Of a stretch of DNA of 64,000 bases, positions 19,841 to 28,580 are shown in pieces; position 1 is the first letter of the stretch; every line of letters starts with the position of its first letter. Location of the stretch: positions 399,691-463,690 of the forward strand of contig NZ_CP126159.1 of assembly GCF_030127145.1 (NCBI RefSeq). Direction: 5' to 3'. The notes beneath the pieces were generated by a model that worked only from the letters and a program-made list of their open reading frames with translations, had not been told where the DNA came from and searched no databases. Source of the stretch: Halobaculum halobium. GTDB taxonomy: Archaea > Halobacteriota > Halobacteria > Halobacteriales > Haloferacaceae. The position numbers and the translations under genes are program-made.

Positions 19841-22723
19841 TCAGTACATCGTCCTGTTGAGTCGGTCGAGCAGCCGCGGGTGTTCGAACAGTTCCGTCAC
19901 CGCCTCGACGAATCCAGCGACTGCGAAGACGAACGCGGCGTTGCGCACCTCATCGGACTCTCTCGTCTCGCGTTCGTACTCCCGGAGTTCTTCGAGGACG
20001 TCGCCGGCGGGCGAAATGACGTTCACCTCGCTCCGTTGGTCCTCGACGGTCGATTCAGCTTCTGAGAGCCGCGATTTTAATTCCGCTCGCTGGCCCACGC
20101 GGTCGGACGCCACAAGATCGAAGAGGTCGTCGAGGTCGTAGTCCGCCCGCCATTCCTCGGAGACCCCTCGCATGTCGGCGCACGCGCTGAAGAGGTCGAC
20201 GTTGTGTTTCGTGTTCATCGCGTTGTCGACCCCCTCGACGCAGCCGCGCCCAGCCGATACCATCGCGTCGACGACCGGGTCGGGATCGATGCTCGTCTCC
20301 GCGAACCGGATGCCCGACTCAGGGACCCGTTCGGCGGCGTCGGCCAACGAGCGTGCGACGCTGGCGTAGTACCCGTGAACGGCTGAGTCGAGTCGCCCGC
20401 TCGGGACGAGTTCGTCCGCCTCGCTGCGCAACGCCTCGATTGCTTCCCGCTGTGTCGCCGACAACTGGTACTCGAAGGGCACGTCCAGTGTGACGGCCAC
20501 CGTGTCGTCCTCTGGGACCGTGACACGCTGTCGTACCTCCTCGAACGGTGCGGCATCGACCGAGCCGACGAGCGTGTACTCGCCCGCCGGAAGGCCGACC
20601 GCGTCGCCGCCCTCGTCCGTCGGGTTCGACTGCTGGAGCCGCTCGCGCAGCCACTCGTCGTCGGTGTCCAGACTAACTTCGACCGCGTCGGTCGGATCGC
20701 CGCCGATGGCGGTTTCGACTCGGAGCGTCCCGGTCTTCCCGACGACGCGCAGTTCAGACGGGAGGTCGTTCGGGTCGGTCACCCGGCGCGTGTCCGGTTC
20801 GTATCGGTCGTGTTCGGCGGTCACTTCTACGGTGGAGGCGGTTACCGGGAGCGTCAGCGACGCCCGCCCGTTCGCGTCGGTCGGCTCGGAGATCCGCTGA
20901 CCGTCGAACTCGGCGGTCACGGTCGCACCCTCCACCGGCTCTCCCGTCTCGTCGATGACGCTGACGTGTTTCGTCACGGGTTGGAAGCTGAGCGTCAGTC
21001 GTTCGTCGAGCAGCTCCGCCGTCTCGGTGACGGTGGCCCCGTTGTAGGAGGCGGTGAACTCGTACGGTTCGGCCTTGAGCGTCCACGTGACGATCCCGCC
21101 GTCGACGGCCTCTTCGCGGCCGCCGCCGTTTCGATTCACGCCGCTGGTCGATGCCGACGACTGTCCCGTCGGGCGCGCGGTCAGGTACACCTCCTCGGAG
21201 AGCTGCTCGTTCGCGAACCCGTCGGTGATCCGAACTCGCACGTCTCGCGTCTGCTGTGTGGCCGCGGCCGACCCGCCGGCGCCCGAACCGCCGCCCATCG
21301 ACTGTCCGACGGCGTATCCGACTCCCAACACGAGAAGCACGATCAGCCCAGCACCCAGCCCGAGCGTGAACTGTCCGAAGGGGATGCCTCCCGAGGAGAA
21401 TGGCAACAGGGACGACTCGTTTCCGGTAGATCCGTTCGCCGTTCCGTTCGTGTCGGGCGATGGATCGGTAGCCGGCTGGAGCGATGACAGCTCACCGCCG
21501 TCGCCGACGCTGACGGTCGTCGCCGGCGCGTCGGCAAACGCGACGACCATCCGGTAGGAGCCGGCCGGGTTCAGTTCGGATTCGTTCGGGAGCCCGGACA
21601 GTGAGAGCGTCGCGCCGTCGACCGACGCGTCACTCATGACGCTGACCTCACTCGATGTAGCCAGGAGGACGAACGAGACAGCACCACCGCTGAACGGGCC
21701 GTCTTCGAGCGACACGCTACGGTTCCCTTCGTTGACGGTCGCGGTGTTCGGATCAGTGTCGTTGTAGGTCGGAGACACCACAGACGACCCCGCAGTTGTG
21801 ACGTCGACAGCGACGCTGTCGGCGCCAGCGAGGTACTCGTTCTCGACGGTCACCGACGTGACGCCGTCTGTCTCGCGTGCGGACGTGGTGGCTGCGTACT
21901 CGCCGTCCGGTCCGGTCGTGGTGAGGTGAACGCCGTATTCAGTGCCGCCGACCAACAGCGGCGACTGGACCGTCACGCGCCCAGGGGACACGAGGACTGT
22001 CGCGGGGCGTGCCGCGTCCGCGAGCGACACGTCCGTATTGCCCGAGAGCGACGGGCCGCCGTCGGTAGCCGCGAGCGTCAGGGTCGCCGGCGGGGTCAGT
22101 AGCCCGGTAAACGCGTCGTTGCGGTCTATCGTGACAGTACCGTTGTCGAGCGTCGCCGAGAGCGTCGCAGAGCGACCGTCGCCGGCGGCGGTCGCCGCCA
22201 GTTGGAACGACGACCCGTCGAGCCCGGCGGTGTCGTTCGTCGCCGTCAGGGTGAGCCGTCCGCTGTCGTCGAAGGACGCGCTCGCTGCGGTGTCGAGGTG
22301 CCGGAGGTCGACGCCCTGTTCGGTGAGATAGTCGGTTCCGTTGCCGCCCTCGGCCGAGACCGTGATCGTAGTGTTCGCGAGCGGGAAGTCGGGGAGGTCA
22401 CCTGACGCGATCCGGTAGCGGTACACGTCGTTCGAGTTCGGATTTTCGGCCGTCGTGGTAACGGTGTCTTCCCCGCCGGACGACTCGAACAGGACGTTCA
22501 CCGCCGACTCGTTCCCGACGCGCTCGGCATCGAGTTCGAATCGGAGCGCTCCCGAGTCCGCCTGGCTGAGATCACCGGCCGCCGTCACCGTCCCCGACTC
22601 AGTCAGCCCGTCGGCCGTACTAGCGCCAGGCGCTGCGACCGTTGCCGCGGCCGTCGCCGGCCCGGCGACGAGTCCGATCGCGAGGAGTGCCACGAGCACC
22701 GACTGAAGCGTCTTCGTTCCCAT
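19841..22723 (-). CDS. Membrane-spanning beta-domain protein with cytoplasmic carboxypeptidase-regulatory-like and helical domains
   Basis: 960 residues from the ATG at 22723, preceded by AGGTGATC (22734-22727), a ribosome-binding site that overlaps the stop of the tubulin-like gene before it. Order: signal peptide (MGTKTLQSVLVALLAIGLVA), an exterior beta-rich region (about 30-440), a membrane helix near 450-478 (FTLGLGAGLIVLLVLGVGYA), a Gly-rich hinge, then cytoplasmic Ig-like domains of the carboxypeptidase-regulatory type (VSVIDETGEPVEGATVTAEF ... ISEPTDANGRASLTLPV) and a helical C-terminal domain (about 760-960; QREAIEALRSEADELVPSGR). Large folded parts on both sides of the membrane make it the best candidate for linking the external proteins to the tubulin-like proteins. 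Confidence 0.75.
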   Translation of the reverse strand: MGTKTLQSVLVALLAIGLVAGPATAAATVAAPGASTADGLTESGTVTAAGDLSQADSGALRFELDAERVGNESAVNVLFESSGGEDTVTTTAENPNSNDVYRYRIASGDLPDFPLANTTITVSAEGGNGTDYLTEQGVDLRHLDTAASASFDDSGRLTLTATNDTAGLDGSSFQLAATAAGDGRSATLSATLDNGTVTIDRNDAFTGLLTPPATLTLAATDGGPSLSGNTDVSLADAARPATVLVSPGRVTVQSPLLVGGTEYGVHLTTTGPDGEYAATTSARETDGVTSVTVENEYLAGADSVAVDVTTAGSSVVSPTYNDTDPNTATVNEGNRSVSLEDGPFSGGAVSFVLLATSSEVSVMSDASVDGATLSLSGLPNESELNPAGSYRMVVAFADAPATTVSVGDGGELSSLQPATDPSPDTNGTANGSTGNESSLLPFSSGGIPFGQFTLGLGAGLIVLLVLGVGYAVGQSMGGGSGAGGSAAATQQTRDVRVRITDGFANEQLSEEVYLTARPTGQSSASTSGVNRNGGGREEAVDGGIVTWTLKAEPYEFTASYNGATVTETAELLDERLTLSFQPVTKHVSVIDETGEPVEGATVTAEFDGQRISEPTDANGRASLTLPVTASTVEVTAEHDRYEPDTRRVTDPNDLPSELRVVGKTGTLRVETAIGGDPTDAVEVSLDTDDEWLRERLQQSNPTDEGGDAVGLPAGEYTLVGSVDAAPFEEVRQRVTVPEDDTVAVTLDVPFEYQLSATQREAIEALRSEADELVPSGRLDSAVHGYYASVARSLADAAERVPESGIRFAETSIDPDPVVDAMVSAGRGCVEGVDNAMNTKHNVDLFSACADMRGVSEEWRADYDLDDLFDLVASDRVGQRAELKSRLSEAESTVEDQRSEVNVISPAGDVLEELREYERETRESDEVRNAAFVFAVAGFVEAVTELFEHPRLLDRLNRTMY

Positions 22724-22728
22724 TTCGA

Positions 22729-23927
22729 TCACCTCGCGTTTATCGACACGTAGCGTTCGAGGTTCTCTGACAGGTCGGCGACGTGGGCCTCGGAGATGGC
22801 GTCTTCGGGCGTGTTGCCGAGTTGGCGAGCCGCCTCGACGTTCTGCTTGTGGGTTTCGAAGGCGTCCCGCGAGTGATCGAGCAGCGGGTTCAGATCGAAC
22901 CCGCCGAGCAACACAAGCACGTCGACGTCGTTGCCGCGGGTCTGCTTCGGCGTGAGCGTCGTCATCCCGACGGCGCCGCCGATGTCGTTGTCCCGCTTCC
23001 ACTCGCCGAACGCCGACTGGATCCCCGTCTCCGTGATGTCGCCCGACTCGATGAGCTGTTCGGGCGCACGAACGACTGCGTACGCCGCCCGCGAGGTCGT
23101 CACGTCCATCGGGACGAACGTCTGCTCGGCCGCGCGGTCGAACATCAGTTCGTACTCGAGCATCCGTCCGTTGAGTCCGGTCGCGACGGCGGGCGTGAAG
23201 TGGTACGCCCCGATGTTCGACGGCTGGGCGACGTAGTCCTCAACGTCGATGACGCCGCGGGCCTCGCGCCCGGCGCTGATGAACAGGTCGATCGCGGTGA
23301 CGATCCGGTCGTTGACCGCGTCATAGCTTCCTTGGGTCCCGTCACCGTCGAGGTGTGAGTTACTCGCCAGCAACACCATATCGGCGTTCTGCTGACCGTC
23401 GCGTCGCATCAGGAGCCTGGACAGCCCCATCACGGCGTTAAACTGGCGCTGTGCGGGTTCGTCGTAGTACGGCCACGCCGCAAGCGCGACGTGAACGACG
23501 CTGTCCATCCACGGCCGGAGGTTCGACGCCTCAGATCCGCCCGACAGTTGCTCGATCAGGTACGGGATCGAGCCGTTGCCGGTGCCGCCGCCGAGCGTCG
23601 TCATGTGCATGAACGCGTCGGCACCCGTCATCCGCTCTTGAATGTCGCCAGTGATGAGGTCGATGTCCTCGCGGGCGCACTCTTCGCCCGCGATGAAGTT
23701 GTTGCCAACGCCGCGCTTCGAGCCAAACACCGTCGTGTACTCGGAGGTATCGTCGAGTGACGCCCGCTCGATGGTGTTCAGGATGTCCGCGCGGTTCGTG
23801 TTCAACAGTGCGATCCTGTCGTCGATTCCGGGATTTTCCTCGCGTGCGAGCAACTCGGCCGCGATCCGGCCGCCGCCCTCCCCCGACGAGATAACCCCCA
23901 GCGAGTGAACGTGTCCGCCCGGGACAT
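22729..23927 (-). CDS. Tubulin/FtsZ-superfamily protein no. 3 (apparent single-base frameshift near N-terminus)
   Basis: A divergent tubulin-like GTPase of about 399 residues if one base is restored after the ATG at 23927. That ATG overlaps the stop of the preceding gene (TGATG), and adding one G in the CCCGGGCGG run near 23915-23922 gives MSRGGHVHSLGVISSGEGGG, continuing in frame. Without the correction no ATG, GTG or TTG precedes the conserved N-terminus and the first usable codon is a TTG at 23853. Motifs in corrected numbering: nucleotide loop GVISSGEGGGRIAAE (about 11-25), tubulin signature GGGTGNG at about 113-119, and a T7-loop-like VIDVED with Asp at about 228 and 231. It probably binds GTP and polymerises; the partner filaments are unknown. 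Confidence 0.85.
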
Positions 23928-26011
23928 CAGGCGCTCACCCCGGTCTCGTCGGCGTCGACATCCACGTCGAGTTCGCGCAACGTCGTGCGGATGAGGTCAT
24001 CTGAAGCCGGTACCGAGAGGAACTTCCGCCGCATTTCGTCGTATGTCATCGTATCGCCGTCACTCAGGTTGTGGGTCGTGATCGTGTCTAGGCGGGACCG
24101 GAACTGGTCGTGGTCGTACACGAGGACGCGCCCGTCGTCAAGCGCCGCCTCGTGGCCCTCCTCCTCGGCCCATAGCACGAGCAGACAGGGGACGTACTCG
24201 TCGGCAACCGGGATGTCCGACTCCGGCGTGAGGTACTCGTCGGCGGCGAATCCGGTCTCCAACTTCGGCGCCACCGTCGGGAGTTGGCTCCGCACGTCCT
24301 CGGCGTTCCCGCCGCAGACGCGTTCACGGAGCCCGACTTCTTCGAGCACGAGTTCGACGGACTCGTCGTCGGCCACTTGGATCGTTTCCGCTTGGTCGGC
24401 GAACTCCTCGGTCGGGGTACTCCCCGACACCGTGTACTCTCCGTAGGGGACATCCTCGAACGTCGATTCCGTGGCCACGTACGTGCTCGCCGTCTCGCGT
24501 TCATCGACGCCGTCGCCCGATAGCTCGATCACCAGTTCGTGTTCGTCCCCGGTCGAGGTCGCCAACTGCGCAGTGACAGTTACGTCGAACGACTCACCGC
24601 CGCCGTCGACGACGACGGCTGGCACCGACGGATCGAACTCGACCTCCGACTCCCCTTCGGCGTATAGTTCGAGGAACGGGGTCGGATCGCGGACCGGGAG
24701 GTCGTCGCCGGTCACGCGGCCGTCCGTTCGGATCCCCTCGTCGATCCGGTCTTCGACCATATCGTACGAGTCGGCCACCGACGCTTTCGTCTCTGCAGCC
24801 TCGACCGCTTCCGTCAGCTCACCCGCGGCCGCGAGCCACTCCTCGCGGAACGCGTCGAGGTCCTCCGTCTCCCGTAGTCGCGCCTCGAAGTCGGTTGCGA
24901 CTGCCGGCGGCGCCGTGTAGAAGCCGACCGGCACGTTCGCCTCGCGGATCACCTCGACGTCGGTTTCGAGCTCCGTTTCCAGCGTCGCGACGACGCTCGT
25001 GGCCGCGCGACGGACATCCTCACCGACCGCGTCCAGTTCGTCGCTGGCGAGCGCCGAGTCGATGCCCGCGAGCGTCTCGCGCGCCTCTTCAACCGTCCGG
25101 AGGTCCTCGTCGGCCGCGTAGCGGTCGACGTCGACGGAGTCGATCGTCGACAGGAGCTTGTCGATGCTCTCGCGATCGGCGGTGAATGCCGCACTCACCT
25201 CAGATTCGGCGTCACCCTGGGCGTCTGCGATCGCGGCGCTCGCCCCGTCCCAGTCGGCGTCCTCGATACACTCGCGTGCGGTGTCGAGGTGCGACTCGAT
25301 CCGCGCGGCGTCGCCGTCGTACTCGTCGACGGTCGCTTCGATGCGGTCGACTGCGTCCTCGAACACTCCCGCGGCTTCCTCGCGTGCCGTCGAGACGGCC
25401 CGCTCCGTCTCCTCGGGAGTCGCGCCGGCGGGCACGTTGTCCGACGTCATCGAGATCGGCACCCCGGTACCGTCGAGGACGGACTCGTTCACCGAGCGCG
25501 CCCCCTGCCGGGCGTGTTCGATCTGCGACCGTCCGAACTCCGCGAACGATTCGTCGCGGTCGTCGGCAAACGCGCTCACGTCCGCTTGGAGCTTGTCGAA
25601 CTCCTGGACCCGGCCGGGCGAATCGACCGAGATCGTCGCCGCCGAGACGTCGACCGCGACGCCGGCGTCCGCGAAATCGTCGGCGATCTGGCGTGCCCGC
25701 GTTTCGAGTTCCCCGGGTTCCCATCGGTCATGGGTAGCCGTGAGCCCGTTGTACGTCGTCAACTCGGTTCGAAACGCCTCGGCGGCCGCGCGGGCGGCTT
25801 CCTGTACGAAATCGCCTTGGCTCGTGTTGTCGCGCGTGAGCACCCCGCGGACGTACAGTCCGATAGACGCGACGACCGCCAGAGGCGCGCCGACGCCGAT
25901 GACGTACACCCCGATCTGTGAGCCGAAATAGAGGAACGAAACCAGACCCACGAGTGCGGTCGCGAGAACGATACCACCGATTCCGAGTGCTGCCTTGTAC
26001 TGTCGCTTCAT
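23927..26011 (-). CDS. Membrane-anchored coiled-coil protein (tubulin/AAA locus)
   Basis: 694 residues with two membrane helices at the N-terminus (about 7-30, ALGIGGIVLATALVGLVSFL; about 33-55, VYVIGVGAPLAVVASIGLYV). A long acidic helical region follows (about 65-420; AREEAAGVFEDAVDRIEATV, VEEARETLAGIDSALASDEL), then a beta-sandwich (about 455-560; FDVTVTAQLATSTGDEHELV) and an alpha/beta C-terminal domain (about 570-694). Most of the protein should be cytoplasmic, suited to attaching a filament to the membrane. It overlaps both neighbours: its start with the upstream gene (ATGA) and its stop with the tubulin-like gene 3 start (TGATG). Confidence 0.75.
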   Translation of the reverse strand: MKRQYKAALGIGGIVLATALVGLVSFLYFGSQIGVYVIGVGAPLAVVASIGLYVRGVLTRDNTSQGDFVQEAARAAAEAFRTELTTYNGLTATHDRWEPGELETRARQIADDFADAGVAVDVSAATISVDSPGRVQEFDKLQADVSAFADDRDESFAEFGRSQIEHARQGARSVNESVLDGTGVPISMTSDNVPAGATPEETERAVSTAREEAAGVFEDAVDRIEATVDEYDGDAARIESHLDTARECIEDADWDGASAAIADAQGDAESEVSAAFTADRESIDKLLSTIDSVDVDRYAADEDLRTVEEARETLAGIDSALASDELDAVGEDVRRAATSVVATLETELETDVEVIREANVPVGFYTAPPAVATDFEARLRETEDLDAFREEWLAAAGELTEAVEAAETKASVADSYDMVEDRIDEGIRTDGRVTGDDLPVRDPTPFLELYAEGESEVEFDPSVPAVVVDGGGESFDVTVTAQLATSTGDEHELVIELSGDGVDERETASTYVATESTFEDVPYGEYTVSGSTPTEEFADQAETIQVADDESVELVLEEVGLRERVCGGNAEDVRSQLPTVAPKLETGFAADEYLTPESDIPVADEYVPCLLVLWAEEEGHEAALDDGRVLVYDHDQFRSRLDTITTHNLSDGDTMTYDEMRRKFLSVPASDDLIRTTLRELDVDVDADETGVSA

Positions 26012-27051
26012 AGAATCACCGCCAGGAGGTCACCGCCGCCGAGGACCGCGCCGGCCGCCGCCGTGAGCAGCGCCACCGCGCCGACGGCCAGCGGAACCGC
26101 GATCTGCTTCGGGCTGTACTGGGTTGCCGTCGAGACACCGCGGTCGATCTCGATTTTCTCTAACGTCCGTCGGGCGAGGAAGTATCCCAGGCCCCCGCCG
26201 ACGACAAGTCCGCCGACCAGCGAGCCGACGAGGACAAGCCGGACGGTGTTTGCCGCGCGTTCCCCGCGCTGTTCGAGCGCGACGAGATACGCCTGCAGGT
26301 TCTCGCGAGTCGTCTCGCGGGTGGCCGAGCGCGATGTTCTGACGCCGTCGATCACCGTCCGCGCGTCCTCGGCATCGCCCGACTCGGCGGCAGCGAACGT
26401 CGCCCGTTCGAGCTGCTGGCCGGCGGTCGTTAGGTTGGCTTCCTCGATGGTCGCCAGTCGGTCGGCCGGGTCGGTCTCGAGCGCGTTGTCGTCTTCGGCC
26501 GCCGCTGCGAGCGCTGCCGAGGCGTTTCTCATGGCCGAGCGCCGAGTCTCGAAGGTCTCGTTCGCATTCCGGTACGCCTCCAAATCCGACTGAGAGCCGA
26601 ACTGGAGGGTAACTGGCTCGCCGTCAACAGTTGTAGTGGTCGCGTACCCCTGCTGGATACCGATCGTCGGTCCGCCAAGGTCTGCCTTCTGCGTGACCGC
26701 ATCCGCGAGTGCGACCGAGTCTGCGTCGGCAGTGGCGCGGACGACGACGCTCTCCTCACGCTCCGTCTGAACGTCGATACCCTGTACTGCGCCCGCGTCG
26801 AAGCCCCAGGCCACGTCGTACGGCTCGGGCTCGCCGCTGGAACAGACGTACAGCGTCAGCGTCGTCTCCGGGTACACCGTCGCGTCTCCGACGCGGTCGT
26901 CAGTGTCGTAGTAGGCTACGAGCCGGTTGTCATCAACGCCCGCACACGGTGCGTTCGGGCTCGCGGCCGCCGCGGCGCCGGCAGGTCCGACTGCGAGCGC
27001 GACCGCGAGGAGCGCTACCGTGAGCGCGACGCCAGTTCGCGTGCGGGTCAT
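26008..27051 (-). CDS. Secreted/membrane protein with two C-terminal membrane helices (tubulin/AAA locus)
   Basis: 347 residues. The ATG at 27051 opens a signal peptide (MTRTRTGVALTVALLAVALA, cleavage near AAA-ASPNA). The exterior part has a beta-rich N-terminal half with two Cys (APCAGVDDNRL; LYVCSSGEPEPYDV) and a helical second half (AMRNASAALAAAAEDDNALE; LATIEEANLTTAGQQLERAT). Two membrane helices follow (about 268-292, LVLVGSLVGGLVVGGGLGYF, and about 318-345), joined by a short cytoplasmic loop (ARRTLEKIEIDRGV). The stop of the small upstream gene ends 1 nt before its ATG. Function unknown. Confidence 0.7.
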   Translation of the reverse strand: MTRTRTGVALTVALLAVALAVGPAGAAAAASPNAPCAGVDDNRLVAYYDTDDRVGDATVYPETTLTLYVCSSGEPEPYDVAWGFDAGAVQGIDVQTEREESVVVRATADADSVALADAVTQKADLGGPTIGIQQGYATTTTVDGEPVTLQFGSQSDLEAYRNANETFETRRSAMRNASAALAAAAEDDNALETDPADRLATIEEANLTTAGQQLERATFAAAESGDAEDARTVIDGVRTSRSATRETTRENLQAYLVALEQRGERAANTVRLVLVGSLVGGLVVGGGLGYFLARRTLEKIEIDRGVSTATQYSPKQIAVPLAVGAVALLTAAAGAVLGGGDLLAVIL

Positions 27052-27052
27052 C

Positions 27053-27340
27053 TCAGCGCATCCCCCGGTTCCGGTACGCGAACACCGCACCGCCGATGGC
27101 GCCGACCCCGACGCCGAGGCCGCCGCCGAGAAGCGCCGGCGAGAGGGGAAGCGACGCCATGGATACCGCGGCGTTCGTCTCCTCGTGCTGACTTGTGATC
27201 TCGTCGGTGAGCGTTGCGATCGTCGGAGTGTCATCGGCGGACTCTTGGGCGAGGCCAGGCGCCGCGAACACGCCGCCAAGCAGGATCAGTCCGACCGCGA
27301 GAAGCAGTGCGACGCCGCGCGTACTGTCGACTCCCTTCAC
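27053..27340 (-). CDS. Small secreted single-anchor protein (tubulin/AAA locus)
   Basis: 95 residues: signal peptide (GVALLLAVGLILLGGVFAAP, cleavage near GLA-QES), a short exterior helix (TIATLTDEITSQHEETNAAV) and a C-terminal membrane helix (SPALLGGGLGVGVGAIGGAV) ending in a positively charged tail YRNRGMR. It sits between tubulin-like gene 2 (4-nt overlap) and the next membrane-protein gene (1-nt gap). The size suggests an accessory subunit of the neighbouring membrane protein. Confidence 0.65.
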   Translation of the reverse strand: MKGVDSTRGVALLLAVGLILLGGVFAAPGLAQESADDTPTIATLTDEITSQHEETNAAVSMASLPLSPALLGGGLGVGVGAIGGAVFAYRNRGMR

Positions 27341-28500
27341 GGCGTCACCCCCGCCGCGTGCTCGGCTGCGAGGTCTTCGATCTCCGACAGCCGAGAGATG
27401 TCCTCACGAGCGAACGTCAACAGCGTCGTGAACGACGCGAGGTTCCGCTTCGTTAGCGTCATCCCGATGTTGACCTCTGGGCAGTACGAATCGAGCAGTC
27501 CCCGGATCACCGACACCTGGATCCGGTAGTCATCGTCGACCAGGTACGGCGCCGGCGCTCGAACCTGCCCGATCGCTTTGACCGCGTCCGCTGGACTCAC
27601 GTCCTCGACGCTACGCTTCGAGACGGCCAGTCGAGAGAGCGTCGCCCCGTCGACCGATTTGCGCCCGATGAACGGAAGGAGATAGCCGGGGAGCGAGCGC
27701 GTCATCGTGACCGATCGGCCGAGCGTCGCGTAGCCGACATCACCGTCGTCGAGCGTGAGTGACGTGACCACGTCCTGCAGGTCGATGACAGGTGCGTCGA
27801 GATCGTCGTACTCGCCGGGGTTGATCCGCTCGAGGATCGGCCCGGAGATGAGGTCGACGATGGCCGAGGCCGCGTAGTCGTTGTACTCGTTGAACCGCCC
27901 CTCTGCGGCGTCCTCGTACGCGAGCCGCTGGTTATCGATGAGGATCACGCCGTCGACGTGCTCCTCGAGACGGTCGAGCCCGTAGATCGCGTTGGTCGCC
28001 TGTCGCGTGGCACTGGGCCCGTCATCGCCCGTCACTTGGCCCGCGGTGTTCGGCAGCACCGCGACGGCGATGATGTCAGTCGAGGACCCGCCGTACTCGC
28101 GGATCGCCTCCGCGAGATGCGGTGCGATCCCGCAGCCGGTGCCCCCACCCAACCCGAGGAACAGGAACGCGAACGGCGGTGAGCCGTCGCCGAACCGCTC
28201 TTCGTAGGCGTCGACCAGCTGCGGCTGCTGGCCGGCGAGTGCGGCGTCAGCCTTCTCCGGGTCCCGGCCGAATCCGCCGGTCACCTCTTCTTCGAACCCA
28301 GCCGTCGTGCCGGGCACGAGTCCGCTCCCCTCTGAGACACCATACCACGCCTCCCGTTCGATATTCGAGAGGTTTTGGAGGTCCCGTATCGTCGAATTGA
28401 ACGCGATTGGCGTGGCCAGCTGGGCGACCCGCTGATGACTGAACACCGAATCCACCAGCGAACACCCGGCCTGACCAGCGCCGACAAAGAGATATGGCAT
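27337..28500 (-). CDS. Tubulin/FtsZ-superfamily protein no. 2
   Basis: 387 residues, intact. The N-terminal nucleotide loop is MPYLFVGAGQAGCSLVDSVF (residues 1-20), the tubulin signature is GGGTGCG at 118-124, and a T7-loop-like segment VIDLQDVV has Asp240 and Asp243, matching the spacing of the catalytic D-x-x-D of FtsZ (NVDFADV). This suggests GTP hydrolysis in a polymer. It is far from canonical FtsZ or CetZ and is closer in style to the group annotated as tubulin-like proteins in archaea and bacteria. It has its own 80-nt upstream gap, which may hold a promoter, and overlaps the small secreted-protein gene downstream. Confidence 0.88.
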   Translation of the reverse strand: MPYLFVGAGQAGCSLVDSVFSHQRVAQLATPIAFNSTIRDLQNLSNIEREAWYGVSEGSGLVPGTTAGFEEEVTGGFGRDPEKADAALAGQQPQLVDAYEERFGDGSPPFAFLFLGLGGGTGCGIAPHLAEAIREYGGSSTDIIAVAVLPNTAGQVTGDDGPSATRQATNAIYGLDRLEEHVDGVILIDNQRLAYEDAAEGRFNEYNDYAASAIVDLISGPILERINPGEYDDLDAPVIDLQDVVTSLTLDDGDVGYATLGRSVTMTRSLPGYLLPFIGRKSVDGATLSRLAVSKRSVEDVSPADAVKAIGQVRAPAPYLVDDDYRIQVSVIRGLLDSYCPEVNIGMTLTKRNLASFTTLLTFAREDISRLSEIEDLAAEHAAGVTP

Positions 28501-28580
28501 TGTCTACCTGTGTCTGACTTTTGGTAACGTCGACATAACTCTACCGTCACCTGTACACATTGCGATAACTGGAGTCGTGA

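Noticed and set aside
22724..23002. N-terminal extension of the 19841-22723 gene
   Set aside because: It overlaps the 3' end of the tubulin-like gene in another frame and is Arg-rich; the ATG at 22723 has both a ribosome-binding site and a signal peptide.
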